Source: CAVQAH01 sp963784195 (lineage in GTDB: Bacteria; Acidobacteriota; Vicinamibacteria; Vicinamibacterales; 2-12-FULL-66-21). From it: 64,000 nt of DNA. The stretch is from NCBI GenBank assembly GCA_963784195.1, contig CAWARA010000021.1, positions 1 through 64,000 of the forward strand, given 5' to 3'. The position numbers were made by a program, and so were the translations under genes. Positions 55,985 through 64,000 of this stretch are shown here, piece by piece (position 1 is the stretch's first letter; each line of letters begins with the position of its first letter). The notes beneath the pieces are model-generated. The model worked only from the letters and a program-made list of their open reading frames with translations. It had not been told where the DNA came from and ran no database searches.

Positions 55985-56049
55985 TCACCAATCCAGCTTG
56001 ACGCCAAGGCGCATGATCCGAGGCGGCACGATGTTGAGTGGGCGGAGGA
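55985..56049 (-). pseudogene. TonB-dependent receptor, C-terminal fossil
   Basis: The minus strand reads ITFLRPLNIVPPRIMRLGVK then LDW and stop. This is the closing beta-strand of Oar-like TonB receptors (pattern ...PRIMxFGxKxxF/W with a terminal aromatic residue). Nothing else of the receptor is present: the ADOP permease ends 4 bp upstream and the kinase ends at the adjacent base. The receptor gene has been deleted except for its last 21 codons. Confidence 0.7.
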
Positions 56050-56052
56050 AGG

Positions 56053-58510
56053 TTATTCCGATCGGAGAGCCCGCATCGGATCCATCGTCGCTGCACGGCG
56101 GGCGGGCCCCCAGGACGCGGCGACCATGACGCCGCCGAGGACCGCAATCGCCACCCCGAAGGCGACGGCATCCACCGGCTGCAAACCTATCAGCAGACTA
56201 CTGAGCAGCATGCTGAAGCCAACAGCCATTGCGACTCCGATGACGGCGCCGAGCAGGGTGAGGCGGCCGGCCTGACGCAGCACCATCCACAACACACCCT
56301 CACGGGAGGCGCCAAGCGCCATCCGAATGGCAATCTCCCGCGTGCGCTGCGCGACCGAAAACGCCATGAGGCCGTACAGACCGAACGCGGCAAGCAGCAG
56401 GCCCAACGTGCCGACGCCACCGGCGATCCACGCGGCGAGACGCTGCGGCAACAGGCCGATGCTCGTCGCCTGGTCCAGCGTCTGCGTCTGAATCACGGGG
56501 AGCATCGGATCGAACGCGACGACAGCCTGACGCAGTTCGTTGATACGCGAACCCTGCGCGGCTCGCCGTACATAGAAGGTGACCTCCGGCATGAACTGTT
56601 GCGCAAGTGGCACGTAAATGAAGGGCCGCGGGGTCTCGCCGATCGATCGGTACTTTGCGTTGCGGGCGACACCGACGACCTCGAGGGGCCGCTCTTCCTT
56701 TGGTCCCATTTCCTGATAGAGCGTGCGCCCGATCGGATTCTGACCCGGCCAGAGCATTGCGGCCATCGTTTCGTTCACGATTGCGACAAAGGGCGCGCCC
56801 TGACGATCGGCGGGCGTGAACGCCCGGCCGTGCGCCATGACGTACCTGCAACGTCCTGAAGTAGTCGGTGGAAACGACATCCCAGTCGGTTTCGATCTCA
56901 TCGGTTCCATCGGGCCCAACGTAGCCTGGCGCGCGCAGTCCGCCAAGCCCGAGACCGCCGCCCTGCACCGGGACCATCCGCGAGGCACCAACGTCGGTCA
57001 CGCCCGGCACGAGCCGGAACCGCTCGGTCAGCGTGTCGATCACCCTGATCCCTTCCGCATCGGTTCGGTAGCCGGCGATGCGTGTATCCACCTGCAGAAT
57101 GTCCACGTCATGCGCGTTGAATCCCGCATCGATCGAGGCGGCCTGCTGCAACGATCGCAGGAACAGTCCCGCCGTGACGAGCAGCAGCAGCGCCATCGCC
57201 ACCTGACCAGCGACGAGACCGTGGCGCAGCCACGCCCGCTTGCGATCCGCGGTCGCATGCGCGCCGTGCAATGCGGGCGTCAACTCGAATCGCGTCGCAC
57301 GCAGGCCTGGAATCACTGCAAAAACGACCGACGACAACACGGCCAGAAGAAACGCGAAGGCCATGACGCGGGGATCGATGCGCAATTCGAGAGCGATCGG
57401 CACGGGAAGGGTCGGCTGATACGACGACAGCAACCGCACGAGCACGAAAGCGAGCGGTACGCTGAGCGCTCCGGCCACCAGCGCCAGTGTCAGGCCTTCC
57501 ATCAGCAGTTGGCGCAGGATGCGGCGGCGCGACGCACCGACTGCCAGGCGGGTTGCGACCTCTCGCCGGCGCTCGAGCGCACGCGCCAGGAGCATGCCCG
57601 CGACGTTGCTGCACGCGATGAGCAGGACCAGACCGGTAAGAATGCCCAACATGGCCATGAACCCGACGATCGGGCCGGAAATCGCCGACGGCACGCGCGC
57701 GGATCGCGCGACCGCGACGCCCCACCGGTCCAGGCGGTCCGGGGTGTGGTCGGTCAGGTAGCTGCGCATGATGCCATTCAGTTCGTCGCGCGCCTGAGGA
57801 ATGCTGACACCGGGCTTCAGCCTGCCCACCGCCGTCATCCACACCGCGTTGTGCGCGGTAAGGAGCGACGTGTCCCCCGCCCGTACGTGTGCCTCCATCG
57901 CCATCGGCACCCAGAAGTCCGGAGCGATGATGCTCGTTCCGGTGAACCCCCTCTCGGCAACGCCGATGACCACGTAGGGCCGATTGTTGAGTCGAATCTC
58001 CTGGCCGATCAGGTCCGCACGTGCGCCAAACCGCCGCGACCAGAACTGATGGCTGAGCACAACGACGGCATGCGTGTCCGGTGTCGAATCCTCGTCGGCC
58101 ACGAAGAATCGGCCTGCTGCCGGTCGTGTGCCGACCACCTCGAAATAATTGCCAGACACGAGGCCGGCGTAGACGCGCTCGGACGAACGCGCATCACCGA
58201 GGCTCATGACCGGAGGATCGAAGCGCTGCGCCGAAATGCCAGTCAGCAGGGTGCTCCGCTCGCGCATCTCACGAAAGAGTGGATAGCCAAAATTGTCGTG
58301 TCCCTCACCGCGCATCGACCGGCCGATGTCGACCAGAGTGGCGGGATCGGCAACGCCGACGCGCGGCCTCAGCAACGCTGCATCGGCGAGGCTGAAGATC
58401 GCCGCGCTGGCGGCGATCCCGGCTGCGAGGGACAGCACGGCGGTGACAGCGAAGATCGGGCTCCGGGCGAGCACCCTCAAGGCATACCGGACGTCGGCAA
58501 GAACTGACAT
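56053..58510 (-). pseudogene. MacB-like ABC permease of ADOP type, one frameshift
   Basis: About 819 residues if repaired. Starts MSVLADVRYALRVLARSPIF then AVTAVLSLAAGIAASAAIF (first helix), a large periplasmic domain (VVVLSHQFWSRRFGARADLI, GFTGTSIIAPDFWVPMAM), the first FtsX domain (VLLIACSNVAGMLLARALER, RREVATRLAVGASRRRILRQ), a second membrane block (AWLRHGLVAGQVAMALLLLV), a second periplasmic domain, and the C-terminal FtsX (LAAFGLYGLMAFSVAQRTRE, EIAIRMALGASREGVLW). The shift near 56845 falls in the second periplasmic domain. ADOP proteins have no own ATPase and lack a fixed partner; they may export peptides or lipids. Follows the VWFA gene by 45 bp. Confidence 0.85.
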
Positions 58511-58555
58511 GCGGGCTTAGACTGGAACGGGGCTGAAATTGTTTCAGCGGCGGGC

Positions 58556-60448
58556 CTATTGCGCGGCTCTGGGACGAACGACAATGGCGCGGCTGACCCT
58601 GCCCACGGGTTTGCCGGACTGGTGCACGACGGCCGACACGACGTACGAGCCAGGCTCCTGCGCCGGTGGCAGCTGACCATCTGCGATCTGCCGCCGCTCG
58701 AGGTTCGACTTGTTGATGACCGACTGGGCGCGCGCGACCACCGCCTCCTCACCCGAACGCCGCAGTTCCAGATCCACTGTCATGCCCTCGAACTGCACGG
58801 GGTCGGCCGTATAGAGCTCTACGATGGCCCTGATCGCCGTCCCCTCAGACACGTGGGTCCGCGGCGCGAATGGCTCCGACGTCTCGCCCAGGATCAGATC
58901 GCTGAATTGCAGCGCCCCGGCCGTGCGCAGCCCCACGAGCAGCGGCAGTTCGACGGATCCGGCGCGGCCTCGATCGTCTACGGCGCCGGCGCGCAGCCGG
59001 TATCGACCCGGTGCGAGTTGCACGCCGATGACGCCTCGCGCACCCGTGGCATCGACGTTCAGTTGATCGGCGGTATTGAAGACGGTCTCCTCGTCCTTGC
59101 TGATGGCAATGGCGTAGCCCGGCGCGGGCGTCGATTTTGCGGGAACGTTCCCGAGAAGCTCGAGCAGCACGATGACTTTCAGCGTGGATGCCTCGTCACC
59201 GCGTGCGCAATACGCGGCGGCCGCCAGCGGTGCCTCGGCCAGATCGATCGGTTGCTCGAGCACCGCGGCCGGCGTAGCCGGGGCTGTCGATGGCGTCCAG
59301 ATGAATCGATCGCGGCCGGCACGTGCGACCGCGCGAGGGCGCCGGACCTGGACTTCGACCTTGTGCACCTTGCCATCGCCGTCGCCCGGAGCGCTCTCGA
59401 TGCCAAGTTGATAGGTGTGCACGACCTGGGTGTAGATCCGATCGAAGACGCCCGCCGCCGTGCCGACACCGTTGAAGAACGCTCCGCCGGCGAATCCGGC
59501 GACGTTCGACAATCCATCGACGAGATCGGATCTCGGAAGCAGGTTGCCGCCGGGTGTTCGCCGGCTCGCGTCATTCTCCGGCTGCTCGAGCTGCACGACA
59601 TACAGACTCGTGCCGGCCTGGGCGGAGCGGCGTTCCAGCTCGCGGAAATAGGTGAGCGTCGACTGGCGGAACGGAAGTCCCGCGGAGAGCAGCACGATGC
59701 TCTTCGGCCCCTCGACGCGTTGAAGATTGGTATTGAGCGCCGCGAGGGTGGAAAGCAGCGTCTCGATTCGCCGATCCGCTTCCATCAGCACGTGACGCGC
59801 TTCTCGCTCGAGCTCGGGTGGGCACACCGTTTCACCGCGCCGGCACTCGCGTTCGACGACCTGATCGATGGTGAGTTGATCGCGTCGCGCGAACGCCTCG
59901 GCCTCGTCGATGGTGATCAGGTGCCGGCCGACCCCGGCAGACCGGAAGCCGCGCAATTGCGACAGCACCTGACGGATCTGCTGACGGTCGCGCGTCAGAT
60001 CGACGCTCTTGCCGGGAACGACGAGCAGGCCGGCCGCATCGGCGGGCCCGAGACGATCCACGAGCTTGCTCGCGCTGTCGAGGACGAGCTTCTCGTATCC
60101 CGCCGTCATGCTTTCCAGGTCGATCACGATCACGACGACCCGGCCCGGCGTCGTGTTGACGTTCGAGGCAAACGACGTCGACGCCTGCGGAGGAGCCGGT
60201 GCGGGCGCACCGGGCCGCGACATATCGCCGGGTCCGTAGAACCGGGCAAACGACACCGGCCGGACGGCGCCATCGACCTTGACGATGAAGTCGTCCGCGC
60301 GCAGATCGCGCACGGGGTTGCCGGCCTCGTCGACCACCGAGACGTCGAGACGAATGAGGTCGACGCCACTGCGGAACTGAGGCTGGGTCTGAAACGCTGT
60401 GCTGCCGAGAGCCATCACCAGCGGCACGAAGCGGAGGAACGAATTCAA
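58556..60448 (-). CDS. VWFA-related acidobacterial-domain protein
   Basis: 630 residues from TTG at 60448, with signal peptide (LRFVPLVMALGSTAFQ). The first part, GVDLIRLDVSVVDEAGNPVR, DLRADDFIVKVDGAVRPVSF and RVVVIVIDLESMTAGYEKLV, is the TIGR03436-type domain that Acidobacteriota carry in many copies. The usual DxSxS metal motif is replaced by DLESM. GPKSIVLLSAGLPFRQSTLT continues the Rossmann-like VWA fold. The C-terminal 250 residues are beta-rich with no named family. Located between PadR and ADOP in one direction, it probably belongs to the same operon. TATAAT lies 8 bases before the start codon, so the transcript may be leaderless. Confidence 0.85.
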   Translation of the reverse strand: MNSFLRFVPLVMALGSTAFQTQPQFRSGVDLIRLDVSVVDEAGNPVRDLRADDFIVKVDGAVRPVSFARFYGPGDMSRPGAPAPAPPQASTSFASNVNTTPGRVVVIVIDLESMTAGYEKLVLDSASKLVDRLGPADAAGLLVVPGKSVDLTRDRQQIRQVLSQLRGFRSAGVGRHLITIDEAEAFARRDQLTIDQVVERECRRGETVCPPELEREARHVLMEADRRIETLLSTLAALNTNLQRVEGPKSIVLLSAGLPFRQSTLTYFRELERRSAQAGTSLYVVQLEQPENDASRRTPGGNLLPRSDLVDGLSNVAGFAGGAFFNGVGTAAGVFDRIYTQVVHTYQLGIESAPGDGDGKVHKVEVQVRRPRAVARAGRDRFIWTPSTAPATPAAVLEQPIDLAEAPLAAAAYCARGDEASTLKVIVLLELLGNVPAKSTPAPGYAIAISKDEETVFNTADQLNVDATGARGVIGVQLAPGRYRLRAGAVDDRGRAGSVELPLLVGLRTAGALQFSDLILGETSEPFAPRTHVSEGTAIRAIVELYTADPVQFEGMTVDLELRRSGEEAVVARAQSVINKSNLERRQIADGQLPPAQEPGSYVVSAVVHQSGKPVGRVSRAIVVRPRAAQ

Positions 60449-60483
60449 GGCGAGAAATTATAGCGCGCCAGGATGTCGGTGCG

Positions 60484-60843
60484 TCACGCCTGCGACTGCC
60501 CGCCGAGCACTCGCATGATCGCCGAAGCGATCCGCCGCCACTCGCCTTCTTCGTGAACCAGTTCCTTGCGTCCTTTTCTGGTGAGCGAGTAGAAACGGGC
60601 CTTCCGGTTGTTCTGCGACGTGCCCCATTCCGCGTCGATGAAGCCGCGCGACTCGAGGCGTTGCAGCGCCGGATACAGCGAGCCGTGGTCGACGATCAGG
60701 ACGTCGCCGGACTCCCGCTTGATCGCGCGGGCAATCCCTTGTCCGTGCTGGGCGCCGAAGATGAGGGTCCGCAGGATGAGCAGGTCGAGGGTTCCCTGGA
60801 GGTGGGCGGAGTGTTCCCGATCGGATCGCTTACGTATAGACAT
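60484..60843 (-). CDS. PadR-family transcriptional regulator
   Basis: 119 residues. LQGTLDLLILRTLIFGAQHG, then IARAIKRESGDVLIVDHGSL, YPALQRLESRGFIDAEWGTS and QNNRKARFYSLTRKGRKELV form the PadR winged helix (HG-x-LYPALxRLE, then RKxYxLTxxG). It should bind the palindrome over its own start and that of the divergent ADOP permease. PadR/ADOP pairs are standard in Acidobacteriota. Ends 35 bp before the VWFA start. Confidence 0.93.
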   Translation of the reverse strand: MSIRKRSDREHSAHLQGTLDLLILRTLIFGAQHGQGIARAIKRESGDVLIVDHGSLYPALQRLESRGFIDAEWGTSQNNRKARFYSLTRKGRKELVHEEGEWRRIASAIMRVLGGQSQA

Positions 60844-60877
60844 TCGACCCGAGTATGCGTATGCTTCGGGTTGAATG
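60841..60877. promoter_or_regulatory. PadR operator palindrome spanning both start codons
   Basis: CATTCGACCCGA (60841-60852) and TCGGGTTGAATG (60866-60877) are complementary at 11 of 12 positions around TATGCGTATGCT. The left arm contains the PadR start codon and the right arm the start of the ADOP permease. The two genes are only 31 bp apart, with no space for a normal ribosome site on either side. Confidence 0.7.
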
Positions 60878-63440
60878 TCAACCCGAAAGGGACCCGGCGC
60901 AGACGACGACTTCGATCGCGAGATTCGCGCGCACATCGAGCTCGAAACCGAAGCGCTCATGGAGGACGGCCTCGCCCCCGAGCAGGCAACCGCCGCCGCA
61001 CGGCAGACGTTCGGCAACGTGACCGCAGCCCGGGAGCGGTTCTACGAAGCGCGGCGAATCCTCTCGGTCGATCGGCTCGCGCAGGACATCCGCTGCGCCG
61101 TGCGCAACCTGCGGCGGTTCCCCGTGACGACGGCCGTGTCGGTCGCATCGCTTGCGGCCGGCATCGGTGCCACGACGGTGACGCTCATGGTGCGCGATGT
61201 CCTCTTCTATCGCGCTCCGCCGGCCTACGCCGAGCCGGCACAACTCTCGCGTATTCAGGTCGGGCGCCCGGATCGGCCGATCATGCCAATAGGCAGCGAC
61301 GTGCCGGCGCCGCTCTATGCGGCGTGGCGCGAAACGCTCGGAGACGGCATCGCCGCGGCAAGCCTGGCGCGCGGTGTCCGCGACGTGCGCGCCGGCGACC
61401 GCACCGAAGCGGCGCCCATACGCGCCGCCTCGGCAAACTTCTTCGCAACGCTCGGCGTGTCGCTCGCAATGGGCCAGGCACCCTCCGGCTCGCTCCGCGA
61501 CCGCTCGGGCGCCTCGCCAGCCGTGCTCTCGTACCGCATGTGGCAGCGGCTGTTCGATGGGGACCCGAACGTGCTCGGACAGAGCATCTGGATTGACAAT
61601 CAGCCTCACACGATTGTCGGGGTGCTGCCGCAGCGCTTCTGGTTCTCGGACATGAACAGCCCGATCTGGACCGCGCTCGACGAGCGGGTCCTCGGCCCGG
61701 ACGAACCTTTGGAAGTCGTCGTGCGCCGCCCGCACGGCACCACGCCCGCCATGCTCGATGCGCAGCTGCAGCGCGGGCTTGCCGAGTACGCGCGCCAGCG
61801 TCCGGCCGCGCGAACGCGATCTGCGCCTGCTCGTGTCAGGCATCGAAGGCACACCGATCGGGCGACAGGTGGCGCTGATCCTGCCTTACATCCTCGGCAC
61901 GTCCGTGTTGCTGACACTGCTCATCGCGTGCGCGAACGTCGCCATCCTGCTGATCGCCCAATGGACGACCCGCGAGCACGAGATCGCGATCCGCGCGTCG
62001 ATTGGCGCGAGCCGCGGCCGCATCGTGCGGACGCTCCTCACCGAATCGGTGCTGATCGCGACCGCCGCCGCCATGCTGGGTGTCTGCGTCACGCTCGTCT
62101 TGCGCGCCTGGGTACTCAGGAGCGGTGGGGGCGCCAGCGACGACATGTTTTTCAACCTGGCGATCGATGCCCGGGTGTTTCTGCAAGCCGCTGGCATTGC
62201 CCTCGTGACCGGCATCTTGACGGGCATCGCGCCGGCGCTCTACGAGACACGGCGCCTGCACGGCAACCCGATGCGCGCGATCGCCGCCTCGGATCGCGTG
62301 CGCCAGCGCTGGCGTCATGCGCTGGTCGTGCTCGAGATCACCATCACGGTCGCACTGCTGGTCGAAACGGCGGCGATGATCGACGGTTACTTGCGCGCGC
62401 GTTCGGCACAGTTGGGATATGCGACGGCGCCCCTGATGAGCGCGCGACTCGACAACACGGCAGGCGTTCCAGCGGCGGAAATGCTCGACCTGGTCACGCA
62501 CATCCCTGGCGTCGCGTCAGCCGCGTTGTCGACGACGGTACCCTACGCGACGATCGGGCCGCAGCAGCGCGTGGGCACCGATGCCAACTTCTCGAATGCG
62601 GTCACGGCCGAGCGCGCGGCGATCACCCCGACATACTTCACGACGCTGGGGGTCCCGATGCGCACCGGCCGGCCATTCCTGGACGAGGACCTCGACGCGC
62701 CGCGGACGGCGATCGTCAACGAGGCATTGGCCCGCCGGTTGTCTCTGGGCTCGGACCCGATCGGACGGCGCATCTGGATCGGGCAGAACGTCCATGACGT
62801 GATCGGCGTCGTGGCCGACTATTCGAACAACGTGCTTCGCTCCCGAGAATCGGAATCGAAGGTGTTCGTCCCGATGCCGCGCACGAAGGGCCCGGCGCGA
62901 GTGCACCTGCTGGTTCGTGCCGAAGGAGATCCCGCGCCGCTGACCCAGACGATACGGCGAGAGGTCCGCGATGCAGCGACAGGGACCATTGTCGCCAGCG
63001 CCTACACGGTCGATCAGATCCTTGGCGTGATGGGCCAGGAGCTTCTGCTGGGCACCGCGCCGCTGTTCCCGCTGATCGTCATCGGCATGCTGCTCACGAC
63101 GGCGGGAATCTACGGAACGCTGGCGTTTGCGATTACGCGGCGGTCCAGGGAACTCGCCGTGCGCGCGGCTCTGGGTGCAAGCGGACGCGATCTGGTGCGG
63201 CTCGTCTCGCTGCAGACTGTCCGGCTCGTCTCGGTGGGGACGGCGCTTGGAATCGCGGCGACGTTCGGCCTCGCGCGCCTCGTCCGCGCGGGCGGCGGTG
63301 CCGGCACCATCTTCGACCCGCCAGCGTCAGCCTTCCTCATCCCCGTCCTCGTCGTCGTCGCCATCGGCATCGTCGCCACGTGGGTGCCATCCCGCCGCGC
63401 GCTCAAGATCGATCCGGCAGCCCTGTTGCGAACGACCTAG
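60875..63440 (+). pseudogene. MacB-like ABC permease of ADOP type, one frameshift
   Basis: About 855 residues if repaired. ATG at 60875 lies in the PadR operator and there is no ribosome site. The N-terminus DFDREIRAHIELETEALMED, LAPEQATAAARQTFGN is the ADOP-specific helical extension (about 60 residues). Helix 1 is VTTAVSVASLAAGIGATTVT; first periplasmic domain, then after a one-base shift near 61805 the FtsX domain (LLTLLIACANVAILLIAQ, REHEIAIRASIGASRGRIV), second helical block, periplasmic domain (TYFTTLGVPMRTGRPFLDED) and C-terminal FtsX (RSRELAVRAALGASGRDLVR). Divergent from PadR and VWFA. Substrate unknown. Confidence 0.85.
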
Positions 63441-63450
63441 TGGCGCGTTG

Positions 63451-63999
63451 CTACCCTGCTTGATCGTAGGCGCGCCGAACCCAGGCGACGAGCGCAGTAT
63501 CCACCTCTGACGGCTCGGTCACCTTTACCTTGTACTGACACATGCCGCCTGGCGGCAGCGCCACCAGCCGGTCGGATCCCGCGACGTCTTTCATGTTCAG
63601 GCCGACCTCGACCCGGGTGTTCGTCGCCGGACCGATCATCGCGAACTGTTTCTTGCGCCGCAGGCTGACGTAACCCTTCTTCGGGGCTATCTCGAACGGA
63701 CCGAACGCGTCAATCGCCGACATCAGCTTGTCGTGAATGGGACGAAGCGCCGCCTTCGGGCCCGCGTAGATCTCGTCGAGCACATCGCTGGAGCTCTTGC
63801 TCGCTGATTCTGCAGCTGACGCACCATCCGACTGCAGCACATGGTGCACGAGGGTGTTGGCGTCACCGTGCCCCATGCCGACATCCTTCTTGAGCATGTC
63901 GCGGATCTCTCCATGCTTCGTGAGGCCGCTCGATTTGATGATGGCGGCGAGGTCGGCCAGGGTCTTGCCGGTGCGCTTCTCGATGTTGGCCAGCTGCGT
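63451..63999 (-). CDS. DUF4287/DUF5655-family protein (partial)
   Basis: Open to the right edge; 183 codons are visible. N-terminal part TQLANIEKRTGKTLADLAAI and SSGLTKHGEIRDMLKKDVGM is DUF4287, a small helical domain whose GHGDANTLVHH motif is conserved. The C-terminal DUF5655 part (SDVLDEIYAGPKAALRPIHD, YVSLRRKKQFAMIGPATNTR, VEVGLNMKDVAGSDRLVALP) is a predicted DNA-binding or transport-like alpha/beta fold with a proposed nucleic-acid role. Both are cytosolic and of unknown function. Confidence 0.85.
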   Translation of the reverse strand, partial: TQLANIEKRTGKTLADLAAIIKSSGLTKHGEIRDMLKKDVGMGHGDANTLVHHVLQSDGASAAESASKSSSDVLDEIYAGPKAALRPIHDKLMSAIDAFGPFEIAPKKGYVSLRRKKQFAMIGPATNTRVEVGLNMKDVAGSDRLVALPPGGMCQYKVKVTEPSEVDTALVAWVRRAYDQAG

Positions 64000-64000
64000 C

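Noticed and set aside
56816..58507. Reverse frame of 563 codons opposite the leftward ADOP permease
   Set aside because: Low-complexity Arg/His-rich translation; the ADOP frame carries the conserved FtsX motifs.
58559..60463. Reverse frame of 634 codons opposite the VWFA gene
   Set aside because: The opposite strand has a signal peptide and a clear family match; this frame has neither and mirrors its codon bias.

Overview
The window looks like a GC-rich member of the Acidobacteriota, probably a Vicinamibacteria-type soil lineage. Evidence is a VWFA-related acidobacterial-domain protein, two MacB-like permeases of the acidobacterial duplicated orphan permease (ADOP) type next to a PadR regulator, an Oar-like TonB-dependent receptor, PQQ-type propellers and a Reg_prop propeller sensor kinase. 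This placement is inferred from gene content only.

Layout. 1-7 kb: end of an ABC-2 exporter permease, a broken TolC-type channel, and a decayed block of lipid or aromatic catabolism genes (two SDRs, a thiolase, perhaps a nitronate monooxygenase tail) flanked by two TetR relics; one intact SDR plus SnoaL-like gene remains there, divergent from the second TetR relic. 7-10 kb: a damaged tRNA-Ser, about 1.2 kb without genes, a trypsin relic and a frameshifted vanadium haloperoxidase. 10.5-19 kb: permuted NlpC/P60 hydrolase, DAACS symporter, TIR-like immune-type effector divergent from a broken nucleotidyltransferase, small hypotheticals, an RRM protein, and an orphan ABC binding lipoprotein. 19-30 kb: a very large PKD/Ig/pentapeptide surface protein, a receiver protein, an LRR gene inserted between 186-bp direct repeats, and a propeller kinase/NarL regulator pair. 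30-45 kb: TonB receptor, SDR, hydrolase, retropepsin-like protease, an alkaline phosphatase/phytase pair, tRNA-Gln, and several secreted or lipoprotein genes. 45-50 kb: OB-like secreted protein, DUF202, an outer-membrane protein and FixLJ-like regulators that share an 18-bp upstream motif. 50-64 kb: two PQQ-like propeller proteins, a decayed Ser/Thr kinase-TPR gene, and a PadR/VWFA/ADOP cluster.

Two themes run through the window. First, some 25 single-base frameshifts interrupt otherwise well conserved genes. Either the assembly carries indel errors or the region is decaying; an in-frame stop and several 3-prime gene fossils show that at least part of the decay is real. Second, repeat-driven remodelling is visible: GTAG-type REP palindromes, a large inverted repeat swallowed by an SDR gene, and the LRR gene that took over the start and upstream region of a response regulator. 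The best candidate for an undescribed system is the TIR-like protein with a C-terminal beta-rich domain resembling the Cap15 barrel. The best candidate for an unusual event is the LRR capture.
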